A stretch of 64,000 nucleotides of DNA, taken from assembly GCA_900317055.1 (NCBI GenBank), contig ONFF01000002.1, positions 1 through 64,000 of the forward strand, given 5' to 3'. The DNA comes from an uncultured Bacteroidales bacterium (GTDB lineage: Bacteria; Bacteroidota; Bacteroidia; Bacteroidales; F082). A program made the translations under genes and the position numbers. The notes under the pieces were generated by a model. The model had not been told where the DNA came from and did no database searches. It saw nothing but the letters and a program-made list of their open reading frames with translations. Of this stretch, positions 29,643 to 37,704 are shown in pieces. The first letter of the stretch is position 1. The number at the start of each line of letters is the position of its first letter.

Positions 29643-31067
29643 ATGAAAAAGACGCTCATTACCCTATTCATTGCCCTCGGATGCTTCAGCTTTCTTGAGG
29701 CTCAATCCATTCAAAAGCCAGAACGGGTTTATAAACACTACACCTTTGCCGACATCTTTAATAACGATACAATTACTGAAGAAATGACACTAGAAGGGAC
29801 TTTTCATTACAACATCCAAGACTTGGTCTCGTCCTATGAATGCTACATAGAATATGGAAGCTACGGCAATGAATATTACAGAAAGAACTACTGGTATGAC
29901 AACGACTCGCATATTATCAAATATTCGTATGGCGGGTATGATGGCGGCGGGCTATATGGCGTCGACAGTATCTACTATGTATATGATAACGACTTGCTGT
30001 CTTATTCCAAAAAGCTTTATGTCAACAAATGGGGAGGATGGTACTATACCGATAGCATAGCTTACCATTATTATGACGACGGCACTCTAAAACGGGAGGA
30101 GCGATACGGCAGAAACCCTGATGATTTGCATTGGCTTTCTTCTCCAAGTATCGTTACCGAGATCGCTTATGATGAAACAGGGGCGGAAAAGATAAAGACT
30201 GAAACCCAGATTCGTAATGGGAAAGTCTATTACCGCAAAACCTACCACTATGACCTAAACGGCCATATCACATACTTCCTAAATGAAGGCTATAACGGTT
30301 ATGACTATTTATGGGCGGGCTATACTTTAGCCTATGGATACGAAAACGGACTTTGCCAAACCAAAACACGGCAAAAATGGGTTGTTGCCGACAGTTGCTG
30401 GGTCAACGATTCGAGTTTTGTTTTCCAATACAATGACACAGGGATTAGGACAGAAGAGGTGGCGCAAATATGGGTTAATAACGAATGGCAAAACACACAA
30501 CGAACCCGTTGGGAGGTGGATGAAGACGACACCATGCTCAGTATCACATACGAGGTATGGACCGATAGTCTATTCACATATAGCAAAAGGGTGGAATACC
30601 AATATGAAAACGGACTGTGCATAGGGTTGGTTGGATTGGTGTGGTCAGGAGATAGTTGGGTGTATGGAATGGCAGGAGTGAATGGGGTTGGCGGAAACAA
30701 TGAACGCATATTTTGGGACGAATCGCTCCTCACTGAAGACAATCTGATCAGGGCAACTCATCACAGCTTCACGAGCACCACAATAATCTGGCATACCCTG
30801 TATGAAGGCATCGACGAAAAAGAAGAAAAAACCAAAGCGAGTGATTTCACGGTCTATCCCAACCCCTCCAATAATGTCCTATTTGTAGAGACGCGCCATG
30901 GCACGTCTCTACCAGACCAAACATACCACATCACCAACATCATGGGACAAACCCTGCTGCAAGGCTACATCACCGCTGAAAAACAGCAGATTGACATCAA
31001 CAGCCTGCTCGCTGGCATGTATTTCATCAGCGTGGGCGAAGAGACGGTGAAATTCGTTGTAAGATAA
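29643..31067 (+). CDS. T9SS cargo with YD-like repeats
   Basis: The 474-residue product has a signal peptide (MKKTLITLFIALGCFSFL, cleavage after EAQ). Its body consists of tyrosine-rich units such as YWYDNDSHIIKYSYGG, YHYDLNGHITYFLNE and YGYENGLCQTK, close in style to the cargo at 12004 and the first part of that at 31088. The sorting domain (VYPNPSNNVLF, YHITNIMGQTLL, GMYFISVGEE) ends the protein and contains the palindrome-encoded VET...SLP segment. The gene begins 19 bases after the previous stop, with a similar A-rich linker (CTAATACCATG), so cotranscription is likely. No catalytic motif is recognised; a surface adhesin-like role is only a guess. Confidence 0.82.
   Translation: MKKTLITLFIALGCFSFLEAQSIQKPERVYKHYTFADIFNNDTITEEMTLEGTFHYNIQDLVSSYECYIEYGSYGNEYYRKNYWYDNDSHIIKYSYGGYDGGGLYGVDSIYYVYDNDLLSYSKKLYVNKWGGWYYTDSIAYHYYDDGTLKREERYGRNPDDLHWLSSPSIVTEIAYDETGAEKIKTETQIRNGKVYYRKTYHYDLNGHITYFLNEGYNGYDYLWAGYTLAYGYENGLCQTKTRQKWVVADSCWVNDSSFVFQYNDTGIRTEEVAQIWVNNEWQNTQRTRWEVDEDDTMLSITYEVWTDSLFTYSKRVEYQYENGLCIGLVGLVWSGDSWVYGMAGVNGVGGNNERIFWDESLLTEDNLIRATHHSFTSTTIIWHTLYEGIDEKEEKTKASDFTVYPNPSNNVLFVETRHGTSLPDQTYHITNIMGQTLLQGYITAEKQQIDINSLLAGMYFISVGEETVKFVVR
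30885..30912. repeat. GTAGAGAC palindrome inside a T9SS sorting domain (coding copy 2)
   Basis: Arms GTAGAGACGCGCCA and TGGCACGTCTCTAC pair with one mismatch. It differs at one base from the inner part of the intergenic copy at 63437. Confidence 0.9.
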
Positions 31068-31087
31068 ACAATAAAAAACCTAATACT

Positions 31088-32923
31088 ATGAAAAAGATGA
31101 TTACTTTAATGATGATTCTCACTATGACCGTAATTGCAAAAGCAACGGCGCACGATTCCATTGCATTTCCCGACCATGTCATCGCTCGAGCAATCAATAA
31201 TACAGGTCAAGTTACAACAGAGTATGTTTCTGATTTCATTTATGGAACAGACGGACAACTGACCAACTATACCTTTTATGACACTATCGGCGATTGCCAA
31301 GCCTCATTCAGCTTTTACGAATACCCCAACAAGCCTTCTATTTCTTTATTTGCATTTCATTATTCAGAAGATGATATGACAATATATGAAAAATACTCTT
31401 TCAATTATGAAAACGGACTGATTAAACGCAAAGAGTATAGAAGATATGCTGATTTTTTCGATTTCCGTTATTGTTGGTATTATTCATATGACAACACGCA
31501 TCTATCTCAAGAAGATTACGTCGGCCAAGAATATCACGACGTTTATCGGACTCGTCACTTATACACATACGAAAATGGTTACAGAACTCGTATCGATCAG
31601 TATTATGAATCAGATACATCAACTCTATTCACAGTGACCACAACCCATTATAATGATCAACATCAGATTATGGATTCCCAAACCAATACTAATACCAATT
31701 CTCCAATTAGCCGAAAGACGTACACTTATACTCCCCAAAACAAAACAGACTACATTGTTACCCAGACTTTTAGCAATGAGACTTGGGGCAATTCGAAAAT
31801 CGAGCACTATGTTTATGACTCAATGAACCGCGTAGTCGAATATCAGATTGGGACATGGTCAGAAGAAAACCAAAACTGGAATATTAACCAAAAGATTATT
31901 TGGGACTTCAATGATGAAACACAGACATTGACCATATCGTTCCGAAAGAAAAACGACAATGAATGGGAATGGGACAAATTTAGAGGTCAGTCTTTATTTA
32001 ATGATTCGAGATTGTATGAATGGCAAAGGGCATTGAATTCCTGCTTTTATGGAGGCAGAGATGTCAACCAGTTTGAATTCAATATGCATTATGATAGGCT
32101 TGAATCCGATTTTATTATTGGTTCGGAATGGTATTATAAGATTGTAGGTGACGATGCTAGCATTACGTATCAGCATCTGGAATGTGTCAGCGACACGCTG
32201 TTCGACCGAGGAAACAAACGTCCGAAGGTCATCGTGCGCAGCAACACCCATTATGACCGTGATGTCAACACCGAGGTGACGCATGAATATGTCTACGAGG
32301 AAAACGGCATCGTTTATTGGTGGAACAAGGATTTGCAGGAGTTTACCACACTTTACGATTACAATGCCGAAATAGGCGACGAATGGGAAATCAAGGTGGG
32401 GACAAGCAGCATCATGGTCCATGTTGACAATGTAGATGTTTTCGAATACCAAGGAGAGACACGCAAATTGCTGCAAATCAGCGATGCCAACAATATCTAT
32501 AACGGCGATATTGTCGCAGGATTTGGCCACATGACCAGTTTTTTCCCCGAAAAACTGATGAACCGAGGCAAAGGCTTCCGCGTGGATGGCTTACGATGCT
32601 ATTGGGTAGAAGATGCCCTACTCTATCATAACGGCAATGAGGACTGCGACGAGATTTATATCCAACTGCACAACAACATTGACGAGTCCACAGACAATGG
32701 TTTTACGGTATATCCGAATCCCAACAACGGTATTTTGCTTGTAGAGACGCGACCAATCGCGTCTCTACAAGACCAAACGTATCGTATCACCAACCTTATA
32801 GGCCAAACCCTGCTGAATGGCCACATCACCGCTGAAAAACAGCAGATTGACATCAACAGCCTGCCCAGTGGCATGTATTTCATTAACCTTGACGGACAGA
32901 CGGTGAAATTTGTAAAACAATGA
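31088..32923 (+). CDS. T9SS cargo: YD-like repeats plus shared WYY module
   Basis: The 611-residue product has a signal peptide (MKKMITLMMILTMTVI, cleavage after ATA). Residues about 40-330 are YD-like repeats (FSFYEYPNKPS, FNYENGLIKRKEY, LYTYENGYRTRID). From about 350 comes the module EWYYKIVGDDASITYQHLE, VIVRSNTHYDRD, HEYVYEENGIVYWWN, GHMTSFFPEKLM and GLRCYW. It is highly similar to that of the cargo at 27833 although the N-terminal halves are unrelated. The sorting domain is VYPNPNNGILL, YRITNLIGQTLL, GMYFINLDGQ, with a palindrome-encoded segment where SLQ replaces SLP. Its stop codon overlaps the next start (ATGA). Confidence 0.83.
   Translation: MKKMITLMMILTMTVIAKATAHDSIAFPDHVIARAINNTGQVTTEYVSDFIYGTDGQLTNYTFYDTIGDCQASFSFYEYPNKPSISLFAFHYSEDDMTIYEKYSFNYENGLIKRKEYRRYADFFDFRYCWYYSYDNTHLSQEDYVGQEYHDVYRTRHLYTYENGYRTRIDQYYESDTSTLFTVTTTHYNDQHQIMDSQTNTNTNSPISRKTYTYTPQNKTDYIVTQTFSNETWGNSKIEHYVYDSMNRVVEYQIGTWSEENQNWNINQKIIWDFNDETQTLTISFRKKNDNEWEWDKFRGQSLFNDSRLYEWQRALNSCFYGGRDVNQFEFNMHYDRLESDFIIGSEWYYKIVGDDASITYQHLECVSDTLFDRGNKRPKVIVRSNTHYDRDVNTEVTHEYVYEENGIVYWWNKDLQEFTTLYDYNAEIGDEWEIKVGTSSIMVHVDNVDVFEYQGETRKLLQISDANNIYNGDIVAGFGHMTSFFPEKLMNRGKGFRVDGLRCYWVEDALLYHNGNEDCDEIYIQLHNNIDESTDNGFTVYPNPNNGILLVETRPIASLQDQTYRITNLIGQTLLNGHITAEKQQIDINSLPSGMYFINLDGQTVKFVKQ
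32740..32769. repeat. GTAGAGAC palindrome inside a T9SS sorting domain (coding copy 3)
   Basis: Perfect 13-base arms (TGTAGAGACGCGA and complement) flank CCAA. It is the only coding copy that keeps the full 30-base symmetry of the intergenic copies. Confidence 0.9.
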
Positions 32924-34263
32924 AAACACAATATTTGATATGGGCATTCCTTCTTGCGGCGGTCCTTGCAGCCTGCCAGCATAAGGCGCGCTACCTCAAA
33001 GAAGCTGAAACGCACTTCGAGCAAGGCCTCGAACAGCGTGTCGCAAAACAAACGGAAGCCGCCGCCGAGAGCTTTAGTCAGGCGCTGTTGGCCATCAACC
33101 GCTGCAACCAAGCCCAACCCGAGGTAAAACGGCTGAAAACACAAATCGAGGACAACCTCGGCTTTTGCTACTGGAAGCACGAACTCTTCGAAGAAGCCCT
33201 ACACCTGCATGAAGATGCCTCCACACTGGCTCGTGAACTGAACGACTCAACCTTATTAATGAATGCCCTGCGCAACTGTGGGCGTGCATCTGCCTCGCTA
33301 GGCGACATCGATGCTGCAGAACAACATTACGATGAAGCCCTTTCCCTTGCCAAAGCCTTGAATGACAAAACGATGCAAAATGAAATCCTGCTTGAATCGA
33401 GTCGTGATGTGCTGTTGGTGAAGGAAGACTATGAGCAGGTGATCGAGCGTGTCAGTCAGGCTTTGGCCAACGGCGCACAAGGCGACGGCCCGCTGACCTT
33501 GGGTTTGGCCTACTATTATCTGGAGCAGGACAGCCTCGCCATCGTCCACCTCACTGAGGCCACCCATAATGAGATGGCTGGCGTGCGTATGTCGGCCTAC
33601 CAAAGCCTCTATTTCATCCATCAGATTGAGGAGGACTACCAAAAGGCTTTGGAATGTCACGAGCTGTTCAACGAGAACATGATGCAGGCCGACAGCACCC
33701 ACCGCAGCGAGCAGGTGCAGCGCATCAAGTCGGAATACGACCTCCAGATGCAGAAAAGCCAACTGCAATCGGAACAAAAGCTGAAGAGCCTCTACCTTTA
33801 TCTCATCCTCGGTCTCTTGTTGGTCGTTTTGGCTATCACTTTGCTACTCTTGCGACAGAAAACACTGAGTGCCAAACTGAAAGCCGAAGAGATGAAGAAC
33901 CAATTGGAGTTAGAATTGAAGAAAAACAAGGTGTATGTGACCGCCCTCGCCCTCACCGAGCAAATCACCGCATCTACCTTGGACTTCGACCTGAAGGAAA
34001 CCGAATGGGATGACTTCGTGACGCTCATTGACAAGGTCTACGGTGACTTCACCCATCGGCTGATGGACAAGTACCCCACCCTCACCAAGAGCGATCTGCA
34101 AATCTGCTGCCTCACCAAGCAAGGCTTCAGCAACCAGGTCATCTCCATCATGATGAACCTGCAAACCAACTCCTATGCCCGTCGCAAGTCGCGCATCAAG
34201 CAGGAGAAGATGAACGGCTTGGAGGACGAGCGGAGTTTTGAAGAAATAATTAACGAAATATAA
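32920..34263 (+). CDS. TPR lipoprotein with transmembrane helix and HTH-like C-terminus
   Basis: The 447-residue product begins with a lipoprotein-type signal (lipobox AVLAAC near residue 19). Residues about 25-250 are TPR-like helical repeats (YLKEAETHFEQGLEQ, EEALHLHEDASTLARE, DIDAAEQHYDEALSLAK). A single membrane helix follows near 290-310 (LYLYLILGLLLVVLAITLLLL), then a coiled coil. The C-terminal domain includes MDKYPTLTKSDLQICCL and GFSNQVISIMM, which resembles the LuxR-type HTH of Bacteroidetes one-component regulators. Topology would place TPRs in the periplasm and the HTH in the cytosol. The start overlaps the stop of the preceding cargo gene, which suggests a linked regulator or sensor for this cluster; that role is inference. 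Confidence 0.75.
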   Translation: MKTQYLIWAFLLAAVLAACQHKARYLKEAETHFEQGLEQRVAKQTEAAAESFSQALLAINRCNQAQPEVKRLKTQIEDNLGFCYWKHELFEEALHLHEDASTLARELNDSTLLMNALRNCGRASASLGDIDAAEQHYDEALSLAKALNDKTMQNEILLESSRDVLLVKEDYEQVIERVSQALANGAQGDGPLTLGLAYYYLEQDSLAIVHLTEATHNEMAGVRMSAYQSLYFIHQIEEDYQKALECHELFNENMMQADSTHRSEQVQRIKSEYDLQMQKSQLQSEQKLKSLYLYLILGLLLVVLAITLLLLRQKTLSAKLKAEEMKNQLELELKKNKVYVTALALTEQITASTLDFDLKETEWDDFVTLIDKVYGDFTHRLMDKYPTLTKSDLQICCLTKQGFSNQVISIMMNLQTNSYARRKSRIKQEKMNGLEDERSFEEIINEI

Positions 34264-34282
34264 ACAAACAAATCACAAAACC

Positions 34283-36091
34283 ATGAAAAAATTACTTACG
34301 ATCTTGACGGTCTTGTTTATGGCCACTATAAATCTGAAAGCCCAAGAAAGCCCTATCCTCTACACCGACTTTGAGCCAGACTTGTGCATTGAAGAGTTGT
34401 CTCCTTACGATTCCCATGACACTTTGAAAATCGACCTAGACCAAGATGGAACGATAGATTTCAAGATGTATATAAAAGCGCATTATTCAACTCAAGTTCG
34501 ATATGTGTATGTTACTTCTTCATGGGATTTTCGCTACTGTTACAACAGCATCTATTCATACGGTTATATGGATGAGAATGACTCTATTATTCCAAATCAT
34601 CCATTATGGGCTGAAGCCAATGACACATGGGAGCTATTATGGTATCCCGATCAGTACATGGAATTCATAATGGGTTTTCGCAAAACCGTGAATGACGATA
34701 TTTACTATGCTTGGGCAAAAATCTATATGTATAGAAACCTGAATGGTAACGGATATCAACCAGGCCCAGGAGTGTTTGACATTGTGTCGGCTTACTGCGA
34801 CGACATGGCCTACTGCACCATTCCTAATTATCCCCTGCGCTGGGAACAAACCGAGATTGAAACCCCTTCTCCTTCCCCTGTTGTCCCCGATTTATATACC
34901 ATCGGTTACAAAGACAACAATTCCGCAACCCGAACCGCCAAGCTCTACAAAAACAATGCTTTGTTGCATTCCATCAGAGTCACGGGCAAGCAAATCACTC
35001 CTTACAAGATTGCAAACGATTCGGAAAGAAATATCTATTGGATGGTAGTTTATTCGGCAAACTCGTCCACCCTGCAAACAGAAATTTGGAAAAACGATGA
35101 ACTATACTTGTCAACCGAAGGCCATAACGATGTTACTATCAAGGACCTCTATTGCCTAGGCGATACCCTATTCTATGTAGGAAACACGACTACCGAAGAA
35201 GGCATAAAAGTGGCCACTGTTTGGCGAGGTCCAGATTTTACTCCACATTGGGTGCTTGGCGACGGGCTATACGACAGCTTCATCTACGATGCCGATGTGG
35301 ACAAGAACACCAATATCCCCTATTTTTGTGGATACATCACTGACAGCCTCAATAAAGCCAGCGTATGGAAAGCATCGCAATTGCTTTACAAACAAGAACC
35401 TTGGGGATCGCAGAGGGCATCATGGGCAAGTGAAATTTCCATTGATAATGGTTCAATATTCACAAATGGTTATTTAAATTATGATAATGGATTTGAGATC
35501 ATTTCCATGCCAACCATTTGGAAAGACAATGAACGTATCTCTAATTTTACCCCGCTTGATTTTATTAATTGTCTCTATGCATATCAAGATGATTACTATT
35601 TTTCATTTTATTATCCACATGGGATGTATTATGGTGTACTCAAGAATGGGCATGAATTATTACAATTGTCTTTAAACCAAAACATTCAACGTATTTATGG
35701 CAGTTTCGATGACATTTACATGGTAGGTAAATCGGATAACAAAGGAAGTATTTGGAAAAATCTCGAATTGCTCTCGCAACTCGATGGTTGTGATGTGATT
35801 ATGGACATCTTGGCAGTGGAAGCTACTGATGTGAACACCACATTTGACGAACCTACCGACAATGGTTATGCGGTCTATCCCAATCCCACCAACGGCGTTT
35901 TGTTTGTAGAGACGCTGCAAGCCATGTCTCTACCAGCGAAAACCGAATACCGCATCACCAACCTCATGGGGCAAACCCTACTGCAAGGCCAAATCACCGC
36001 TGAAAAACAACAAATCAATATCGATAATCTGCCTGCGGGACTGTATTTCATCACCTTTGCAGGCGAAACACAGAAATTTGTAATAGAATAA
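34283..36091 (+). CDS. T9SS cargo with N-terminal domain shared with downstream lipoproteins
   Basis: The 602-residue product has a signal peptide (MKKLLTILTVLFMATI, cleavage after LKAQ). Residues about 25-190 (DLDQDGTIDFKMYIKA, YMEFIMGFRKT, YYAWAKIYMY) resemble the lipoproteins at 36692 and 37705 (DLNNDGTNDIRIE, KYIGFRITKNG, YGWLKIKL). Residues about 205-540 form repeats around (W/K)K(N/D)(N/D)E-type phrases (AKLYKNNALLHS, EIWKNDELYLS, PTIWKDNERIS), as in propeller-like surface proteins. The sorting domain (VYPNPTNGVLF, YRITNLMGQTLL, GLYFITFAGE) contains the fourth palindrome copy. It is spaced 19 bases from the TPR gene. Function unknown. Confidence 0.82.
   Translation: MKKLLTILTVLFMATINLKAQESPILYTDFEPDLCIEELSPYDSHDTLKIDLDQDGTIDFKMYIKAHYSTQVRYVYVTSSWDFRYCYNSIYSYGYMDENDSIIPNHPLWAEANDTWELLWYPDQYMEFIMGFRKTVNDDIYYAWAKIYMYRNLNGNGYQPGPGVFDIVSAYCDDMAYCTIPNYPLRWEQTEIETPSPSPVVPDLYTIGYKDNNSATRTAKLYKNNALLHSIRVTGKQITPYKIANDSERNIYWMVVYSANSSTLQTEIWKNDELYLSTEGHNDVTIKDLYCLGDTLFYVGNTTTEEGIKVATVWRGPDFTPHWVLGDGLYDSFIYDADVDKNTNIPYFCGYITDSLNKASVWKASQLLYKQEPWGSQRASWASEISIDNGSIFTNGYLNYDNGFEIISMPTIWKDNERISNFTPLDFINCLYAYQDDYYFSFYYPHGMYYGVLKNGHELLQLSLNQNIQRIYGSFDDIYMVGKSDNKGSIWKNLELLSQLDGCDVIMDILAVEATDVNTTFDEPTDNGYAVYPNPTNGVLFVETLQAMSLPAKTEYRITNLMGQTLLQGQITAEKQQINIDNLPAGLYFITFAGETQKFVIE
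35906..35933. repeat. GTAGAGAC palindrome inside a T9SS sorting domain (coding copy 4, worn)
   Basis: Only the outer eight bases (GTAGAGAC/GTCTCTAC) still pair; the middle has diverged. Position relative to the sorting domain is the same as in copies 1-3. Confidence 0.8.
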
Positions 36092-36114
36092 ATAACAATC
36101 AAAAAAACACAACT

Positions 36115-36630
36115 ATGAAAAAAGCATTCGTAATTCTAATTGTCGCGATGGCCGCGACAGCAATGGTATCCTGCAAAAAGGATAACACAAACAACAATGA
36201 CAAGCCCAACTACAATGAACTTGTTGTCGGAAAATGGGATGTGCAGACTTATCACCTTTGGATTCACGATCTCACTGACGAGCATCCGTGGGGTAACGAT
36301 GAATCATATTCCCAGGAAGAAACATGGAACTTGCCCGATACCAGTTATGCTGGCTATGACGCAATCGAGATTTATGCCGACGGAACCCTGCGGTGGCATA
36401 TGAGCGACCGAATGTTTCAAGAGGGAACGTATGCCAACCCTTATGTGGAGGCTGATTGGCTTATCAGCGGAGATTCTCTGATAATCAACACGACCAAATA
36501 TGCAATAACAAAACTCGACAACGAAACCATGGTCTTCGAAGACTACTATAAGGTAAATTCATACCAAAACCACCATGGCTGGGAACGAACAAACTACTAC
36601 ACTTTCAAGCGCGTACAAGGTTCAAACTAA
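36115..36630 (+). CDS. Lipocalin-like lipoprotein
   Basis: The 171-residue product has a lipoprotein signal (MKKAFVILIVAMAATAMVSC). An Asn/Asp-rich linker is followed by a small beta-rich domain that opens with LVVGKWDVQTYHLW and includes IEIYADGTLRWHM and DSLIINTTKYAITKLDNETMVFEDYY. The G-K-W opening and the later T-x-x-x-LDN-x-x-MV strand pattern are typical of Bacteroidetes lipocalin-like domains (such as DUF5004 and relatives). It sits 23 bases after the cargo gene, probably in the same transcript. Ligand unknown. Confidence 0.7.
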   Translation: MKKAFVILIVAMAATAMVSCKKDNTNNNDKPNYNELVVGKWDVQTYHLWIHDLTDEHPWGNDESYSQEETWNLPDTSYAGYDAIEIYADGTLRWHMSDRMFQEGTYANPYVEADWLISGDSLIINTTKYAITKLDNETMVFEDYYKVNSYQNHHGWERTNYYTFKRVQGSN

Positions 36631-36691
36631 CGGATGCCGTGATACATCAATCCTACAACTTCAAATGAAAAACCAACAAAAACAATGTAAT

Positions 36692-37621
36692 ATGAAAAAG
36701 CAGCTTTCCATTATGATTGCACTGGCCGTGTTGGCCATCGGCATCATCACGTCTTGCAAAAAAGACCCTATCCCGAACAACAACGAACAGAACAACGAGC
36801 AACCTTCTGACACTATCCCTAGCGGGAATGATACTATTCCTAACGGAAACGACACCATTCCGATTGGAAATGATACAATCCCGATTGGAAATGATACTAT
36901 TCCTAACGGGAATGACACCATACCTGTCGTGATTGATGGCATCCGTTTTGGCGATACCACTGGAATGAAGGTTACCACCTACAATACCATCATGGAATTT
37001 GATGATGCATGGAATCCTATTCTGTTAGACCTCAATAACGACGGCACTAACGACATTCGAATTGAAACCTATTACGACGGCCCAGTGGCGGTTGGACAGT
37101 TCCAGAAACTTACCTTACATTGCCTAAGCGGCATCAAGATTCACGGAGAAAGCATCGAAAAAGAAAGTTACAGCCATCGCGACACCATATACACTCCTCC
37201 AACATATTGGAATGATTTATACTCCACTGTGGTGACATATGTTTACATTTATTCACAATGTGAAAAAATAGCGGATGACGACATAGTTCAACTCTCGTCT
37301 GTTTTTGAGGTCATGGCTAACGACTATAACGACATTTTAAGTGTAGACGATAGTTTTCATACTGAAAATGTCATACTGTATAATGAGGATATTGATTATG
37401 GTACAATACCAATACATGAAACCGCAGACACCCTCTTCCTCTCCCAGCAGAACTACATTTATCATTGCTGGAACTTCCCGACCGATGAAGAGAAATACAT
37501 TGGCTTCAGAATCACCAAAAACGGCAATTCACGTTACGGCTGGCTAAAAATCAAATTGCATCCGACTTGGGGTGGTAAAGTGGTCGACACAGAACTCATC
37601 GAAACGGCTATTCAGAAATAA
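36692..37621 (+). CDS. Lipoprotein with DTIPxGN heptad repeats (tandem paralogue 1)
   Basis: The 309-residue product has a lipoprotein signal (MKKQLSIMIALAVLAIGI, lipobox IITSC). An ATG 27 bases upstream (MKNQQKQ) is an alternative start and is conserved in the paralogue. After a short Asn-rich stretch come five DTIPxGN heptads plus a final DTIP. The folded domain (FGDTTGMKVTTYNTIMEFD, LDLNNDGTNDIRIE, KYIGFRITKNGNSRYGWLK) is shared with the next gene and, more weakly, with the N-terminus of the cargo at 34283. The heptads look like a spacer lifting the domain off the membrane. Function unknown. Confidence 0.75.
   Translation: MKKQLSIMIALAVLAIGIITSCKKDPIPNNNEQNNEQPSDTIPSGNDTIPNGNDTIPIGNDTIPIGNDTIPNGNDTIPVVIDGIRFGDTTGMKVTTYNTIMEFDDAWNPILLDLNNDGTNDIRIETYYDGPVAVGQFQKLTLHCLSGIKIHGESIEKESYSHRDTIYTPPTYWNDLYSTVVTYVYIYSQCEKIADDDIVQLSSVFEVMANDYNDILSVDDSFHTENVILYNEDIDYGTIPIHETADTLFLSQQNYIYHCWNFPTDEEKYIGFRITKNGNSRYGWLKIKLHPTWGGKVVDTELIETAIQK
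36809..36925 (+). repeat. 21-base tandem repeat, five and a half units (DTIPxGN)
   Basis: 117 bases made of 21-base units, each encoding DTIP, a variable residue, then GN. Third-position differences between units show that it is not a very recent expansion. The paralogue at 37705 has a single DTIP at the matching place. Confidence 0.85.
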
Positions 37622-37704
37622 AGACCTGAACGCCAAACTTGTAGGGCGACCACAGTGTGACAGTCCTATAACCCCAAATGAAAAACCAACAAAATCAATT
37701 TAAT

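Noticed and set aside
36809..36925. Possible CRISPR-like direct repeats
   Set aside because: Units are contiguous, without spacers, and in frame with a lipoprotein; this is a coding minisatellite.
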